Notes under the pieces: model-generated
What the model saw: the letters and a program-made list of their open reading frames with translations, nothing else
What the model was told of the DNA's origin: nothing
Databases searched by the model: none
In this document: positions 36,093-43,928 of the stretch, one piece after another
How positions within the stretch are numbered: position 1 is the stretch's first letter
How the letters are laid out: each line of letters starts with the position of its first letter
Origin: Desulfatiglans anilini DSM 4660
Lineage (GTDB): Bacteria > Desulfobacterota > DSM-4660 > Desulfatiglandales > Desulfatiglandaceae
Assembly: GCF_000422285.1 (NCBI RefSeq)
Contig: NZ_AULM01000002.1
Location: 310,001 to 374,000 of the forward strand
Reading direction: 5' to 3'
DNA length: 64,000 bases
Translations under genes and position numbers: made by a program

Positions 36093-38651
36093 TCAGTAAG
36101 CATAGTGGAAAAGGTCGTAGATCCGCTGGGCAAGCCGGTGGAGATCCCGCTCGTCTTCCGGGAAGGAAGGCGCCGAATCGTCCAGGGACTTGAGGATGTG
36201 CTGGTCGATCAGCTGCGCCGCGTTCTTGAAGGTGACCTGCGAGAGGGCCTCCAGGTTGCGGATGATGCCGAGCTTGTGGTAGCGCAGTCCGAGGTTTTTC
36301 ATCCGCTTGAGGGCGTCCCCCTTCTGACGGCGTTCGCCTTCGTCCCGGAGCGCTGCGCGCACGGCGACCCAGTAGGCCTCGAGGAACGTGCGGGCGAACC
36401 CCGCCCAGATGCGGAGCATCTCGATCCCCTCCGCCCTGACGCGGTATCCCTCCGATTCCCGCTCATAGAAGATCAGCCGCTTTTCCTGGAAATAATCCAG
36501 CCCCGAGGCCACGGCCGCGACATCGTCGTGCGTCTCCTCGAAGATGAATTCATATTGGAAGAGCCTTCTCAGAAAGCGGTAATCCTCCAGGACCCCTTGG
36601 TGGGTCTTGATCTCTTCGGGCCGGCTGATGAGGGAGACGCCCACGAAGGCGTGCGAGATGAACCAGTGGATGATGCTGTTCTTGTAGTATTCGAGTTCGA
36701 GCTCCCGCTCCTTTTCGATGAAGTAGAAGGTCTCCTCCCCGGAGACGTCCTCCAGCTGGTTCACCACCTTCCAGCCGATCAGCAGGTTCAGGGTCTCCTC
36801 CACCGCCTCGTCGAAGGATGACAGGCTGCCGGCGACGGGGACCTTCTGCCCGCCGAGGAACTCCAGGAACTCCCCGGCGGTGGCCTTCAGTTGGCTCAGG
36901 AGGAAACCGTGCCGGTGCCCGGTGAGCAGCGCGGCGGCTATGAGCGCCAGCGGGGTGGCCAGCGTCACGTGGTTGATGGCCTGGATCAGATGGGAGGCCA
37001 GCCGCCGGTGGTCGCCCGGTTCGAGCTCCCGCCCGGAGGCGCGGATGTAGTCGCTGAGAGAGATGGGCTGTCCGAAGCGGATGTAGATCTTGCCGTACTT
37101 GCGTTTGAGGAAGCGCCGGGCCTTCAGGATCTGGAAAAAGCTCTCCCGCTCCTTTTCCCCCCCGCTCAATTCCTTCAGATAGGCCTTCTCTTCGAGGATC
37201 CGGTCGTAGCTGATCGAGGCCGGGACGAACAGCAGGTCTTCACAGAAGCCCTCCTGGTAGGCCTCGAGCAGGATCGACAGGAAGCCGATCTTGGGGATGA
37301 TCAGCTTGCCGCTGCGGCTTCGTCCCCCTTCGATGAAGAACTCCAGCGGGTAGCCTTCCTTCAGCAGGGCCTTGATGTACCGGGCGAAGATGGTCGCGTA
37401 GAGGCGCGCCCCCTTGAAGGTCCTGCGTATGAAAAAGGCCCCGGACTTCCGGAACATGTGCCCCATGGGCCAGAAGGCCAGGTTCTGCCCCGCGGCGACC
37501 CGGGGGATGTGCATGTTGTAATCGTAGAGGATGTAGTTGAGCACGAGGTAATCGACGTGGCTCTTGTGGGAGGGGATGTAGATGAGCGGGCCCTGGCCGG
37601 CGGCCTTTCTCACCCTGGCGAGCTCGTTCGGCTCGACTTCGATCCCCTCGTAGATCTTCTTCCACAGCCAGCTCAGCGTCAGGTGGAAAAACTGGATGTA
37701 GGCGCTGTTGTAGTCGGCCGCGATCTCCTCGTAGTGGGCGGCCGCCTTTTTCTTGACCTGTTTCACGGCCCTGGGGTTCCCCTTCGCGCTGTGCTCGATC
37801 AGCTGCATGACCTTCGGGTCCCGCAGGACGATCTCCTTCAGCTGCTGGTGCGATTTCATGATGGGGCCGAGGATGACCCGCTTCTGCTGGTCGATGCGGT
37901 TGATCATCTCCTGCCGGATCTCCGCGGCCGCTGCCTCGGGGGAGAGGTCGGCCGCGCTCGCGGCGAGGTATTCCTGCAGATTCAGCGGCTGCCCGAAGTC
38001 GATGAAGGCCCGGCGGTGGTAGCGGAAGAAGAGGACGATCTTGCGGATGATCCCGGGGTTTTCCTTGAAACCGAAGAAGATGTCCAGGATGCCGGGGTGC
38101 TCCTTTTCCGGGGCCTTCTTGTAAAGGATGAGCTGCGGGATCATGAAGATGGGGCGGTCCATGGTCTTCTGGGTCTCGATCAGCAGCTGCATCGGGTCCT
38201 TTTCGGCGTGGATGAACTGCCGCCGGAACCGCTTGGGGCTCAGCAGCGGGAGGAGGGCCGTGTCCCCCGAGAGGATCGCGTCCCGGAAAAAGGCGCTTTC
38301 GTAAGGGTCGGCAAACTTGCCGTTCTTGAAGAAGTGCCCGACTTGAAAGCGGAGCCAGCGGAAAAGCTGCCGAAGCGGAAGCAGCAGGACCATGTTGAGA
38401 TCGAAGGCGATCTTGGGGTAGGGCAGGCGGCTTCTCAGGAAGCGGTAATGATAGAGGAGATATTCGAGTCTGCCGCGGTACTTGATGGCGTAGACCACGG
38501 TCCCGTCGCGGTTCATCTGCCTGAGCTCTTCGGTCATGTTCTCGTCGAAGCGCACGTGGCGGAAGAGCCGATAGAGCAGCCAGCTCAGGAAGAAACCGGG
38601 CTTGTAATCCAGGACGAAGGGGAAAAAAGGCCCTTTCTGCTTCTGATTCAT
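36093..38651 (-). CDS. plsB: Glycerol-3-phosphate acyltransferase PlsB-type
   Basis: 852 residues from ATG 38651 (AGGTGAG upstream), close to E. coli PlsB (about 807). The acyltransferase core has the HX4D block YIPSHKSHVDYL, GAFFIRRTF, FIEGGRSRSGK and LLFVPASISYD. A large N-terminal half (residues 1-300) carries a second set of degenerate acyltransferase-like features (LPYPKIAFDLNMVLLLPL, FIDFGQPLNL), as in this enzyme family. It starts membrane phospholipid synthesis by acylating glycerol-3-phosphate. C-terminal 300 residues are helical. Probably transcribed with UPF0210 and UPF0237 upstream. Confidence 0.92.
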   Translation of the reverse strand: MNQKQKGPFFPFVLDYKPGFFLSWLLYRLFRHVRFDENMTEELRQMNRDGTVVYAIKYRGRLEYLLYHYRFLRSRLPYPKIAFDLNMVLLLPLRQLFRWLRFQVGHFFKNGKFADPYESAFFRDAILSGDTALLPLLSPKRFRRQFIHAEKDPMQLLIETQKTMDRPIFMIPQLILYKKAPEKEHPGILDIFFGFKENPGIIRKIVLFFRYHRRAFIDFGQPLNLQEYLAASAADLSPEAAAAEIRQEMINRIDQQKRVILGPIMKSHQQLKEIVLRDPKVMQLIEHSAKGNPRAVKQVKKKAAAHYEEIAADYNSAYIQFFHLTLSWLWKKIYEGIEVEPNELARVRKAAGQGPLIYIPSHKSHVDYLVLNYILYDYNMHIPRVAAGQNLAFWPMGHMFRKSGAFFIRRTFKGARLYATIFARYIKALLKEGYPLEFFIEGGRSRSGKLIIPKIGFLSILLEAYQEGFCEDLLFVPASISYDRILEEKAYLKELSGGEKERESFFQILKARRFLKRKYGKIYIRFGQPISLSDYIRASGRELEPGDHRRLASHLIQAINHVTLATPLALIAAALLTGHRHGFLLSQLKATAGEFLEFLGGQKVPVAGSLSSFDEAVEETLNLLIGWKVVNQLEDVSGEETFYFIEKERELELEYYKNSIIHWFISHAFVGVSLISRPEEIKTHQGVLEDYRFLRRLFQYEFIFEETHDDVAAVASGLDYFQEKRLIFYERESEGYRVRAEGIEMLRIWAGFARTFLEAYWVAVRAALRDEGERRQKGDALKRMKNLGLRYHKLGIIRNLEALSQVTFKNAAQLIDQHILKSLDDSAPSFPEDERDLHRLAQRIYDLFHYAY

Positions 38652-38671
38652 GAGATGCTCACCTTTCCGTG

Positions 38672-40045
38672 TCAATTCACGAGGCTTTGCGTGGGCGCCG
38701 GGATCCTGCCGCCCAGGCGGATGAAGGTGGGGTCTCCATTGGCGCCGTTGACCGGCATGATGGTGGCCTCCCCCAGCAGCCCCCCGAAGAACGCCTTTTC
38801 CCCGGCCCGCTTCCCGGGCACCGGGATGAGGCGGGCGGCGGTGGTCTTCTTGTTGACGACGCCGATCGCCATCTCGTCGGCGATGATCGCGGCAAGCGTT
38901 TCGGCCGATACATCCCCCGGCACGGCGACCATGTCGAGCCCCACCGAACAGACGCTCGTCATGGCCTCGAGTTTTTCGAGGCTCAGGAGGCCGCTGCGCG
39001 CGGCCTCGGCGATGTTGCTGTCCTCGCTGACCGGGATGAAGGCGCCGCTCAGCCCCCCCACATAGGAGCTCGCGAAGGCCCCGCCCTTTTTCACGGCGTC
39101 GTTCAGAAGCGCCAGCAGGGCCGTCGAGCCAGGCACCCCGATGGCCTGCAGCCCGAGGCTCTGGAAGATCTCCCCGACGCTGTCGCCCACGTCGGGGGTC
39201 GGGGCGAGGGAGAGGTCCACCACGCCGAACGGGACCCCCAGCCGCTCGGCCACCTCACGCCCGATCAGTTCGCCGGCCCGCGTGACCTTGAAGGCGGTCC
39301 GCTTGATCAGCTCCGAAAGCCTTCCGAGGTCGAGGCTGGGCTCCACCGCGCGGGCGCGGTCGATGGCGCGTTTGACGACGCCCGGTCCGCTCACGCCGAT
39401 GTTGATGACGGCGTCCGGCTCCCCGACACCGAGATAGGCGCCGGCCATGAAGGGGATGTCCTGCGGGATGTTGGCGAAGACGCACAGCTTGGCGCAGGCG
39501 ATGCCGTCCGCCCCGGCCGAGGCCGCTGCCGCGGCCTTGATCGTGCGCCCCATGAGGTAGACCGCGTCCATGTTGATGCCCGCCCGCGTCGAGGCCACGT
39601 TCACGGAGGCGCAGAGGCGCTCCGTGCGGGAAAGGGCCTCCGGGAGGCTCTCGATCAGGGCCCGGTCGCCCCTCGAAAACCCCTTTTCGACGAGGGCGCT
39701 GAACCCGCCGATGAAGTCCACGCCGACCTCCCGGGCGGTCCGGTCGAGGGCCTCCGCGATCCGCACGAAGCCGGGCGCGGAAAAAGGGGCGCCCGCCACG
39801 GCGAGGGGGCTGACCGCGATCCGCTTGTTCACGACCGGGATCCCGTATTTCTCGCCGACCTCGGCGCAGACCTGCACCAGGGGGGCCGCCAGGCCTAAAA
39901 TCTTCTCCCGAATCCGCGCCATGAACCGGTCCGGATCGTCGCTGGCGCAGTCGAACAGGCTGATGCCGAGGGTCACCGTGCGCACGTCCAGGTGCTCCAC
40001 CTTGAGCATCTCCAGCGTGGCCAATATATCCTGGTCATTGATCAT
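38672..40045 (-). CDS. UPF0210 (DUF711, PFL-like) protein
   Basis: 457 residues, the family length. Ribosome site GGAGAGACCC before the ATG. Characteristic parts: VRTVTLGISLFDCAS, VNKRIAVSPLAV, DFIGGFSALVEKG, a glycine-rich INIGVSGPGVVKRA and FGVVDLSLAPTPDVGDSVGEI near the middle. The fold resembles the pyruvate formate-lyase barrel without a glycyl radical motif; the role is not established. It nearly always pairs with a UPF0237 ACT protein, as it does here 49 bases upstream. Confidence 0.9.
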   Translation of the reverse strand: MINDQDILATLEMLKVEHLDVRTVTLGISLFDCASDDPDRFMARIREKILGLAAPLVQVCAEVGEKYGIPVVNKRIAVSPLAVAGAPFSAPGFVRIAEALDRTAREVGVDFIGGFSALVEKGFSRGDRALIESLPEALSRTERLCASVNVASTRAGINMDAVYLMGRTIKAAAAASAGADGIACAKLCVFANIPQDIPFMAGAYLGVGEPDAVINIGVSGPGVVKRAIDRARAVEPSLDLGRLSELIKRTAFKVTRAGELIGREVAERLGVPFGVVDLSLAPTPDVGDSVGEIFQSLGLQAIGVPGSTALLALLNDAVKKGGAFASSYVGGLSGAFIPVSEDSNIAEAARSGLLSLEKLEAMTSVCSVGLDMVAVPGDVSAETLAAIIADEMAIGVVNKKTTAARLIPVPGKRAGEKAFFGGLLGEATIMPVNGANGDPTFIRLGGRIPAPTQSLVN

Positions 40046-40094
40046 GATCGGGTCTCTCCATCTTTAATCTTATAGGAGGCGGAGCGGCGCTCGC

Positions 40095-40649
40095 TCAGAT
40101 GCGGTGCAGGGCGTCGAAGATGTTCCTGTGCTGCAGGCTGAGGGCGAGCCCCAGCTCCTCGGCCCGGGCGTGAAGCGCCTTGCGGAAGGCGGCCGGATCG
40201 GTGTACACGGGCACATCCACTTCGTAGATCATCGTGTTGCGCCGGGGATCCTCTCCGCCGCGGAAGATGGCCTTGAGGTTCACGATGTTGGCCCCGAAGG
40301 CCGCCATGACCTCGCTGATCCCGGCGATCAGACCGATGCGGTCCGCCCCCATGGTGGTGACGATGAAGGGCTGGCTGGCCGCCGGAGGGGCAGGGGGGAC
40401 GCTCTTGTCGAGCGGCCTCGCGAAGGTGCTCAGCCCCATCGGTCGAAGGGCCCGGTCGAGGGCCGCCTCGATCCCGTCGAGGGCCGCCGCCTCGGGCAGG
40501 GAGACGATGACCACTCCTGCGAACTCCGTCTGGAGGATGGTCTGGCTGACATCTTCGATGTTGCAGCCGTTGTCGGAGAGGGTCCTCGATATGGCCGCCA
40601 TGATGCCGGGCCTGTCGGTGCCGAGCACCGAGATGATCGCCTTTTCCAT
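40095..40649 (-). CDS. UPF0237 ACT-domain protein (GcvR-like)
   Basis: 184 residues from ATG 40649; the frame continues upstream but family similarity begins at MEKAIISVLGTDRPGIMAAISRTL. Two ACT domains: residues 1-75 (GTDRPGIMAAI, NIEDVSQTILQ) and about 95-175 (FIVTTMGADRIGLIAGISEVMAAFGANI, NTMIYEVDVP). E. coli GcvR has the same architecture, but the usual UPF0237 protein is a single ACT domain of about 90 residues, so this is a two-domain form. ACT domains bind amino acids. Co-located with UPF0210. Confidence 0.85.
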   Translation of the reverse strand: MEKAIISVLGTDRPGIMAAISRTLSDNGCNIEDVSQTILQTEFAGVVIVSLPEAAALDGIEAALDRALRPMGLSTFARPLDKSVPPAPPAASQPFIVTTMGADRIGLIAGISEVMAAFGANIVNLKAIFRGGEDPRRNTMIYEVDVPVYTDPAAFRKALHARAEELGLALSLQHRNIFDALHRI

Positions 40650-40704
40650 GGGGGGTCTGTTCCTCCGGCCGGGAAGAAGGTGTAGTGTTTCCAAAGACCG
40701 GTAC

Positions 40705-40733
40705 ACGCTATGCCGACCGTCCGAAAATGTCAA
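40705..40733 (-). promoter_or_regulatory. Possible promoter for UPF0237-UPF0210-plsB
   Basis: Minus strand TTGACA (40733-40728), 17-base spacer, TAGCGT (40710-40705). Perfect -35, poor -10. It lies 56 bases before the UPF0237 start. Confidence 0.42.
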
Positions 40734-40795
40734 TCCTGACGGTTCCGCAACGCGTTCGCGGGCCCTTCCCGGAAGGCGCTCATTGGACTGCCTTG

Positions 40796-40824
40796 TTGAC
40801 AAACGAAGGCGTATGTTTAAGAAT
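40796..40824 (+). promoter_or_regulatory. Promoter for the DUF151 nuclease gene
   Basis: TTGACA at 40796-40801. With a 17-base spacer the -10 is AAGAAT (40819-40824), with 16 TAAGAA. The -10 region lies inside the palindrome at 40811-40838. The gene starts 44 bases downstream. Confidence 0.55.
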
Positions 40825-40838
40825 AAACTTAAACATAC
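40811..40838. promoter_or_regulatory. Perfect 11-bp inverted repeat overlapping the -10 region: likely operator
   Basis: GTATGTTTAAG (40811-40821), six-base AATAAA, CTTAAACATAC (40828-40838), a perfect palindrome of AT-rich arms in otherwise GC-rich DNA. It covers the predicted -10 and transcription start of the DUF151 gene, as expected for a repressor operator. In RNA it could also form a 5' hairpin. The cognate regulator is not identifiable here. Confidence 0.6.
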
Positions 40839-40867
40839 CGATGCGCACGCATCCCTTGGAGGGAGCC

Positions 40868-41365
40868 ATGTACAAACCCATGGTGATATCCGGACTGACG
40901 GTCGACCCGGTGACCAACAGCCCGATTGTCATATTGAAAGAGATCGACGGCGAGGAGACCCTTCCGATCTGGATCGGGCTTCTGGAGGCTACGGCTATCG
41001 CCAGCGAGCTCGAAGGGATCAAGTTTTCCAGGCCCATGACCCATGACCTGTTCCGGAATCTCCTGGAGATGGTCGGGGTCAAGATCCAGAAGGTGGAGGT
41101 CTGCGACCTGAAAGACAATACGTACTTTGCCATGATCCATTTCTTGCATGAGGGCAAGGAGATGACCATCGACGCGCGGCCGAGCGATGCGCTGGCGGTT
41201 TCCCTGCGGGCCAAGGCGCCCATCTTCGTATCCGACGAGGTGATTCGGAAGTCGGGACAGATCGATCTCAAGGCGGAGGCGGAGGACAAGTCCGAAAAGG
41301 GCAAGAAGTGGCAGGAGATCCTCGAAGGATTGAACCCGGAGGACTTCGGCAAATACAAGATGTAG
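40868..41365 (+). CDS. Bifunctional nuclease family protein (DUF151)
   Basis: 165 residues from ATG 40868, with TTGGAGGGAG upstream. The DUF151 domain is recognisable: MVISGLTVDPVTNSPIVILKE, LPIWIGLLEATAIASELEG, RPMTHDLFRNLLEMVG and IDARPSDALAVSLRAKAPIFV. Members include plant bifunctional nucleases (BBD) and many bacterial proteins whose physiological role is unknown. About 30 extra C-terminal charged residues follow the domain (KAEAEDKSEKGKKWQEILE). Expression appears controlled by the palindrome at its promoter. Confidence 0.9.
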   Translation: MYKPMVISGLTVDPVTNSPIVILKEIDGEETLPIWIGLLEATAIASELEGIKFSRPMTHDLFRNLLEMVGVKIQKVEVCDLKDNTYFAMIHFLHEGKEMTIDARPSDALAVSLRAKAPIFVSDEVIRKSGQIDLKAEAEDKSEKGKKWQEILEGLNPEDFGKYKM

Positions 41366-41464
41366 CGGCGGCCTTCGCCGGTTCGGGACCCCGCGGGTTC
41401 CCGCGAAATGAGCCCCTCCTGCGTCCCGGGGCCGAGGCATTCAATCGCTGCGAGGTCCGGCCCC

Positions 41465-42529
41465 ATGTTCGAAGTCGTCGGAAACCTTCACATCCACTCC
41501 CGCCATTCGGACGGCACCGCCGAGGTGCCGGAGATCGCCCGGGACGCGGCCCGCGCCGGATGCGATTTCATCCTGATGAACGACCACGCCCACATGGCCG
41601 GCGGGTTGCACCTCGATGAGGCCGGCTATTACGGACGTGTCCTCGTCCTCATCGGCCAGGAGATCGGCCACCGCTTCCACCACTACCTGGCCTACAACCT
41701 CAACGAGTGGATTCCGGGGCATGCCGACGGCCCCCAGACCACCATCGACCGCGTCAAGGCGCAGGGCGGGATCGGCTTTCTCGCCCATCCCTTCGAGAAA
41801 GGCATGCCCTTCAGAGACGGCGGGATCGCCTACACCTGGAACGACCTGACCGTCAGGGACTTTACAGGCATCTGCATCTGGAATTTTTCCTCCCGCTGGA
41901 AGGAGCGCGTCAAAGACATCCCGACCGCCCTCTACTGCCTCCTCTTCAAGGCCTTGAGCCTGAAAGGACCCAGCGAAGAAACACTCGCCTATTATGACCG
42001 CTGCTGCCTCGAGCGCCGTGTGACGGCGATTGGCGGCTCCGACGCCCACGGCTCCTTTTTCCGATTGGGCCTCCTCCGTTTCAGGCCCTTCTCTTACCGC
42101 CGGCTTCTCCGCTCCATCGATGTGCACCTCCTTCTCGATGCGCCCCTTTCCCGAGACGTAGACACCGCAGCCCTCCAGATCTACCGGGCCCTCCAGAAGG
42201 GAAGCCTTTACGTGGCCCACGACGGCCTGAAACCCGCCAAAGGCTTCCGGTTCGCCTTCGTCCCCGATGAAGGCGACCCCCTCCCGATGGGTGCGGAGGC
42301 CCCCTTCCGCCCCGGCCGCCTCCAGATCAACCTGCCGCGCCCCTCCCTCGTCCGAATCATCCGCAACGGCCGCCTCTTGCAGGAGCGGACCCTCCTCGAT
42401 GCTCACCTTCCCGTACCAGGCCCCGGCGTCTACCGCCTCGAGGCCTGCCTCCGCCGCCCCCTTTTCGGCCTCCGCCCATGGATCTTCTCGAACCCCATCT
42501 ACCTCCGCACCCCCTCTCCGGATCGTTGA
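41465..42529 (+). CDS. PHP-domain metal-dependent phosphoesterase-like protein
   Basis: 354 residues from ATG 41465 (MFEVVGNLHIHSRHSDGTAEVPEI); the frame is open slightly upstream without matching sequence. PHP motifs: HIHSRHSDGT, MNDHAHMA (NDH variant of TDH), IGQEIG, a LAHPFE block and GGSDAHG near 225. The C-terminal third (RPSLVRIIRNGRLLQE) is a small all-beta domain. Members act as phosphoesterases; substrate unknown. The stop codon overlaps the tRNA-Leu promoter -35 box. Confidence 0.88.
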   Translation: MFEVVGNLHIHSRHSDGTAEVPEIARDAARAGCDFILMNDHAHMAGGLHLDEAGYYGRVLVLIGQEIGHRFHHYLAYNLNEWIPGHADGPQTTIDRVKAQGGIGFLAHPFEKGMPFRDGGIAYTWNDLTVRDFTGICIWNFSSRWKERVKDIPTALYCLLFKALSLKGPSEETLAYYDRCCLERRVTAIGGSDAHGSFFRLGLLRFRPFSYRRLLRSIDVHLLLDAPLSRDVDTAALQIYRALQKGSLYVAHDGLKPAKGFRFAFVPDEGDPLPMGAEAPFRPGRLQINLPRPSLVRIIRNGRLLQERTLLDAHLPVPGPGVYRLEACLRRPLFGLRPWIFSNPIYLRTPSPDR

Positions 42530-42553
42530 CACACCCCGCCCCCCTGTGCTAAT
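42526..42553 (+). promoter_or_regulatory. Promoter for tRNA-Leu
   Basis: TTGACA (42526-42531), 16-base spacer, GCTAAT (42548-42553), about 115 bases before the tRNA gene. The remaining sequence to 42668 shows no gene. Confidence 0.5.
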
Positions 42554-42668
42554 GAAAAGCCTATCCCCCCGATCCAGGGACACTCGGACGGCGCCCCTCA
42601 CCGCCCCGGCTTCCCCGAAATCGTCGGAGGCTTCCCGCTTTCTCTCTCCATAAGGTGAAACACCCCCT

Positions 42669-42756
42669 GCCTGGGTGGCGGAACTGGTAGACGCAAGGGA
42701 CTTAAAATCCCTCGGTCCTTAGGGCTGTACGGGTTCGATTCCCGTCCCAGGCACCA
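42669..42756 (+). tRNA. tRNA-Leu (anticodon TAA); probable prophage integration site
   Basis: Class II tRNA of 88 bases with CCA encoded: acceptor GCCTGGG/CCCAGGC, D-arm with GGCGGAACTGGTAGACGC, anticodon stem AGGGACTTAAAATCCCT with TAA, a long variable arm and T-arm CGGGTTCGATTCCCG. The prophage genes begin directly after its 3' end, the preferred target of many phage integrases. The matching att half beyond the right side of the window cannot be checked. Confidence 0.95.
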
Positions 42757-42821
42757 ATAAGATCAATAACTTACGATACAACAAGCAGTGAATTTTTGTT
42801 TTTCGAGCAGCTGTGGCGAAT

Positions 42822-42913
42822 ATTTTGCGATATCGCGGGCAGGGGCAGCCCATTGTGAACACTTCTTAGCAGGTCAATTTATTCTGCGACACGTTGAAAT
42901 GAATTTTGCGACA
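42822..42913 (+). repeat. Three direct copies of ATTYTGCGAYA near the tRNA end of the prophage
   Basis: ATTTTGCGATA (42822-42832), ATTCTGCGACA (42881-42891) and ATTTTGCGACA (42903-42913), all on the plus strand inside an AT-rich non-coding strip. Integrase arm-type sites look like this (short direct repeats beside the core att), which fits the location just inside the element. No gene is seen between 42757 and 43004. Confidence 0.5.
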
Positions 42914-43004
42914 GAAAATCCGCCCCCGGTCGCAGGGCGCAAAAAACCTGTTCGATTCGGCACCCCGAATCGACAGGCCAAATCCACTCACCTTTTTAAA
43001 GAGT

Positions 43005-43763
43005 TCAGAAGTTTCTGATAAGCAATTCCTTTCCGTCTGTCAGTCCTTTTTCAGCCACCGAATACTTCAACTCAATAGGCTGAACATCGAACCGCCTGAA
43101 GCATTTTCGCATTTCCTGATGATCATTGATGCTCAGTATGAACCTGGATTTGATCCCGCCCAGAATCTCCGCCATCTCCTGGTAATCCGCCAGGACGAGA
43201 TTATGGGCGTAAAAAGGTGCCTTGAAATAGGGCGGATCCAAGTAAAAAAGGGTTTCACTCCTATCGTATTTCTTGATGAAGTTCTGCCAGGACAGATTTT
43301 CAATCGTCACTGCTGCAAGCCTCAGATGAACCTCGGATAGCTCTTCCTCTATACGAACCAGGTTGATCCTTGGCCTGCTCATTGGCGCCGTTCCGAATGT
43401 CCTTCCTCTTACCCGACCCCCAAAGCAAAGCCGCTGCACATAATAGTAGCGGGCAGCACGCTGGATATCTGTCAGGCCTCCGGCCGGCAGCTGGCGCTTC
43501 CAGTCTTCGAACCATTCCCGGGATGCCAGGACCCATTTGAACTGGCGCAGGAACTCCTCGAGGTGGTTCTGGAGCACCCGGTAGAAGGCTACGAGGTCGC
43601 TGTCGAGGTCATTGATTACCTCGTACTTCGAGGGCGGTTTCCGGAAAAACACCAAGGCCGCCCCCGCGAAAACCTCGCAGTAGGACTTATGCTCCGGCAT
43701 CATCTCGATTATCATCTTGGACAGCTTTGATTTTCCGCCGATATAGGCAAGTGGGCTGTTCAC
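43005..43763 (-). CDS. Phage DNA adenine methylase (D12 class)
   Basis: 252 residues from the GTG at 43763 (GGGGGGAG upstream). N6-adenine methyltransferase: SAM motif LAYIGGKSKL at 6-14 (the FxGxG loop), SYCEVFAGAALVFFRK, NDLDSDLVAFYR, and the catalytic DPPY at 176-179 in FYLDPPYFKAPF. No restriction partner is adjacent, so it is likely an orphan anti-restriction or regulatory methylase. It is the last gene before the tRNA end. The GalNAc-transferase-like gene upstream ends in TGA and the frame stays open from there to this start. Confidence 0.92.
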   Translation of the reverse strand: MNSPLAYIGGKSKLSKMIIEMMPEHKSYCEVFAGAALVFFRKPPSKYEVINDLDSDLVAFYRVLQNHLEEFLRQFKWVLASREWFEDWKRQLPAGGLTDIQRAARYYYVQRLCFGGRVRGRTFGTAPMSRPRINLVRIEEELSEVHLRLAAVTIENLSWQNFIKKYDRSETLFYLDPPYFKAPFYAHNLVLADYQEMAEILGGIKSRFILSINDHQEMRKCFRRFDVQPIELKYSVAEKGLTDGKELLIRNF

Positions 43764-43928
43764 ATCTCCCCCCTTTACATGCGATGCCGCTTCTGCATAA
43801 AATGCCTCCCGCCCGGCCGGGCACAGGGGCAGCAGCTTCGGCTGTGATCCGTTGTTGGCGCAACGGGTCGGTGGGGAGGTTGTGCTCCCTGCCTGCTCCT
43901 GATAAACTTCAAATCTCTTTCGGATTTT

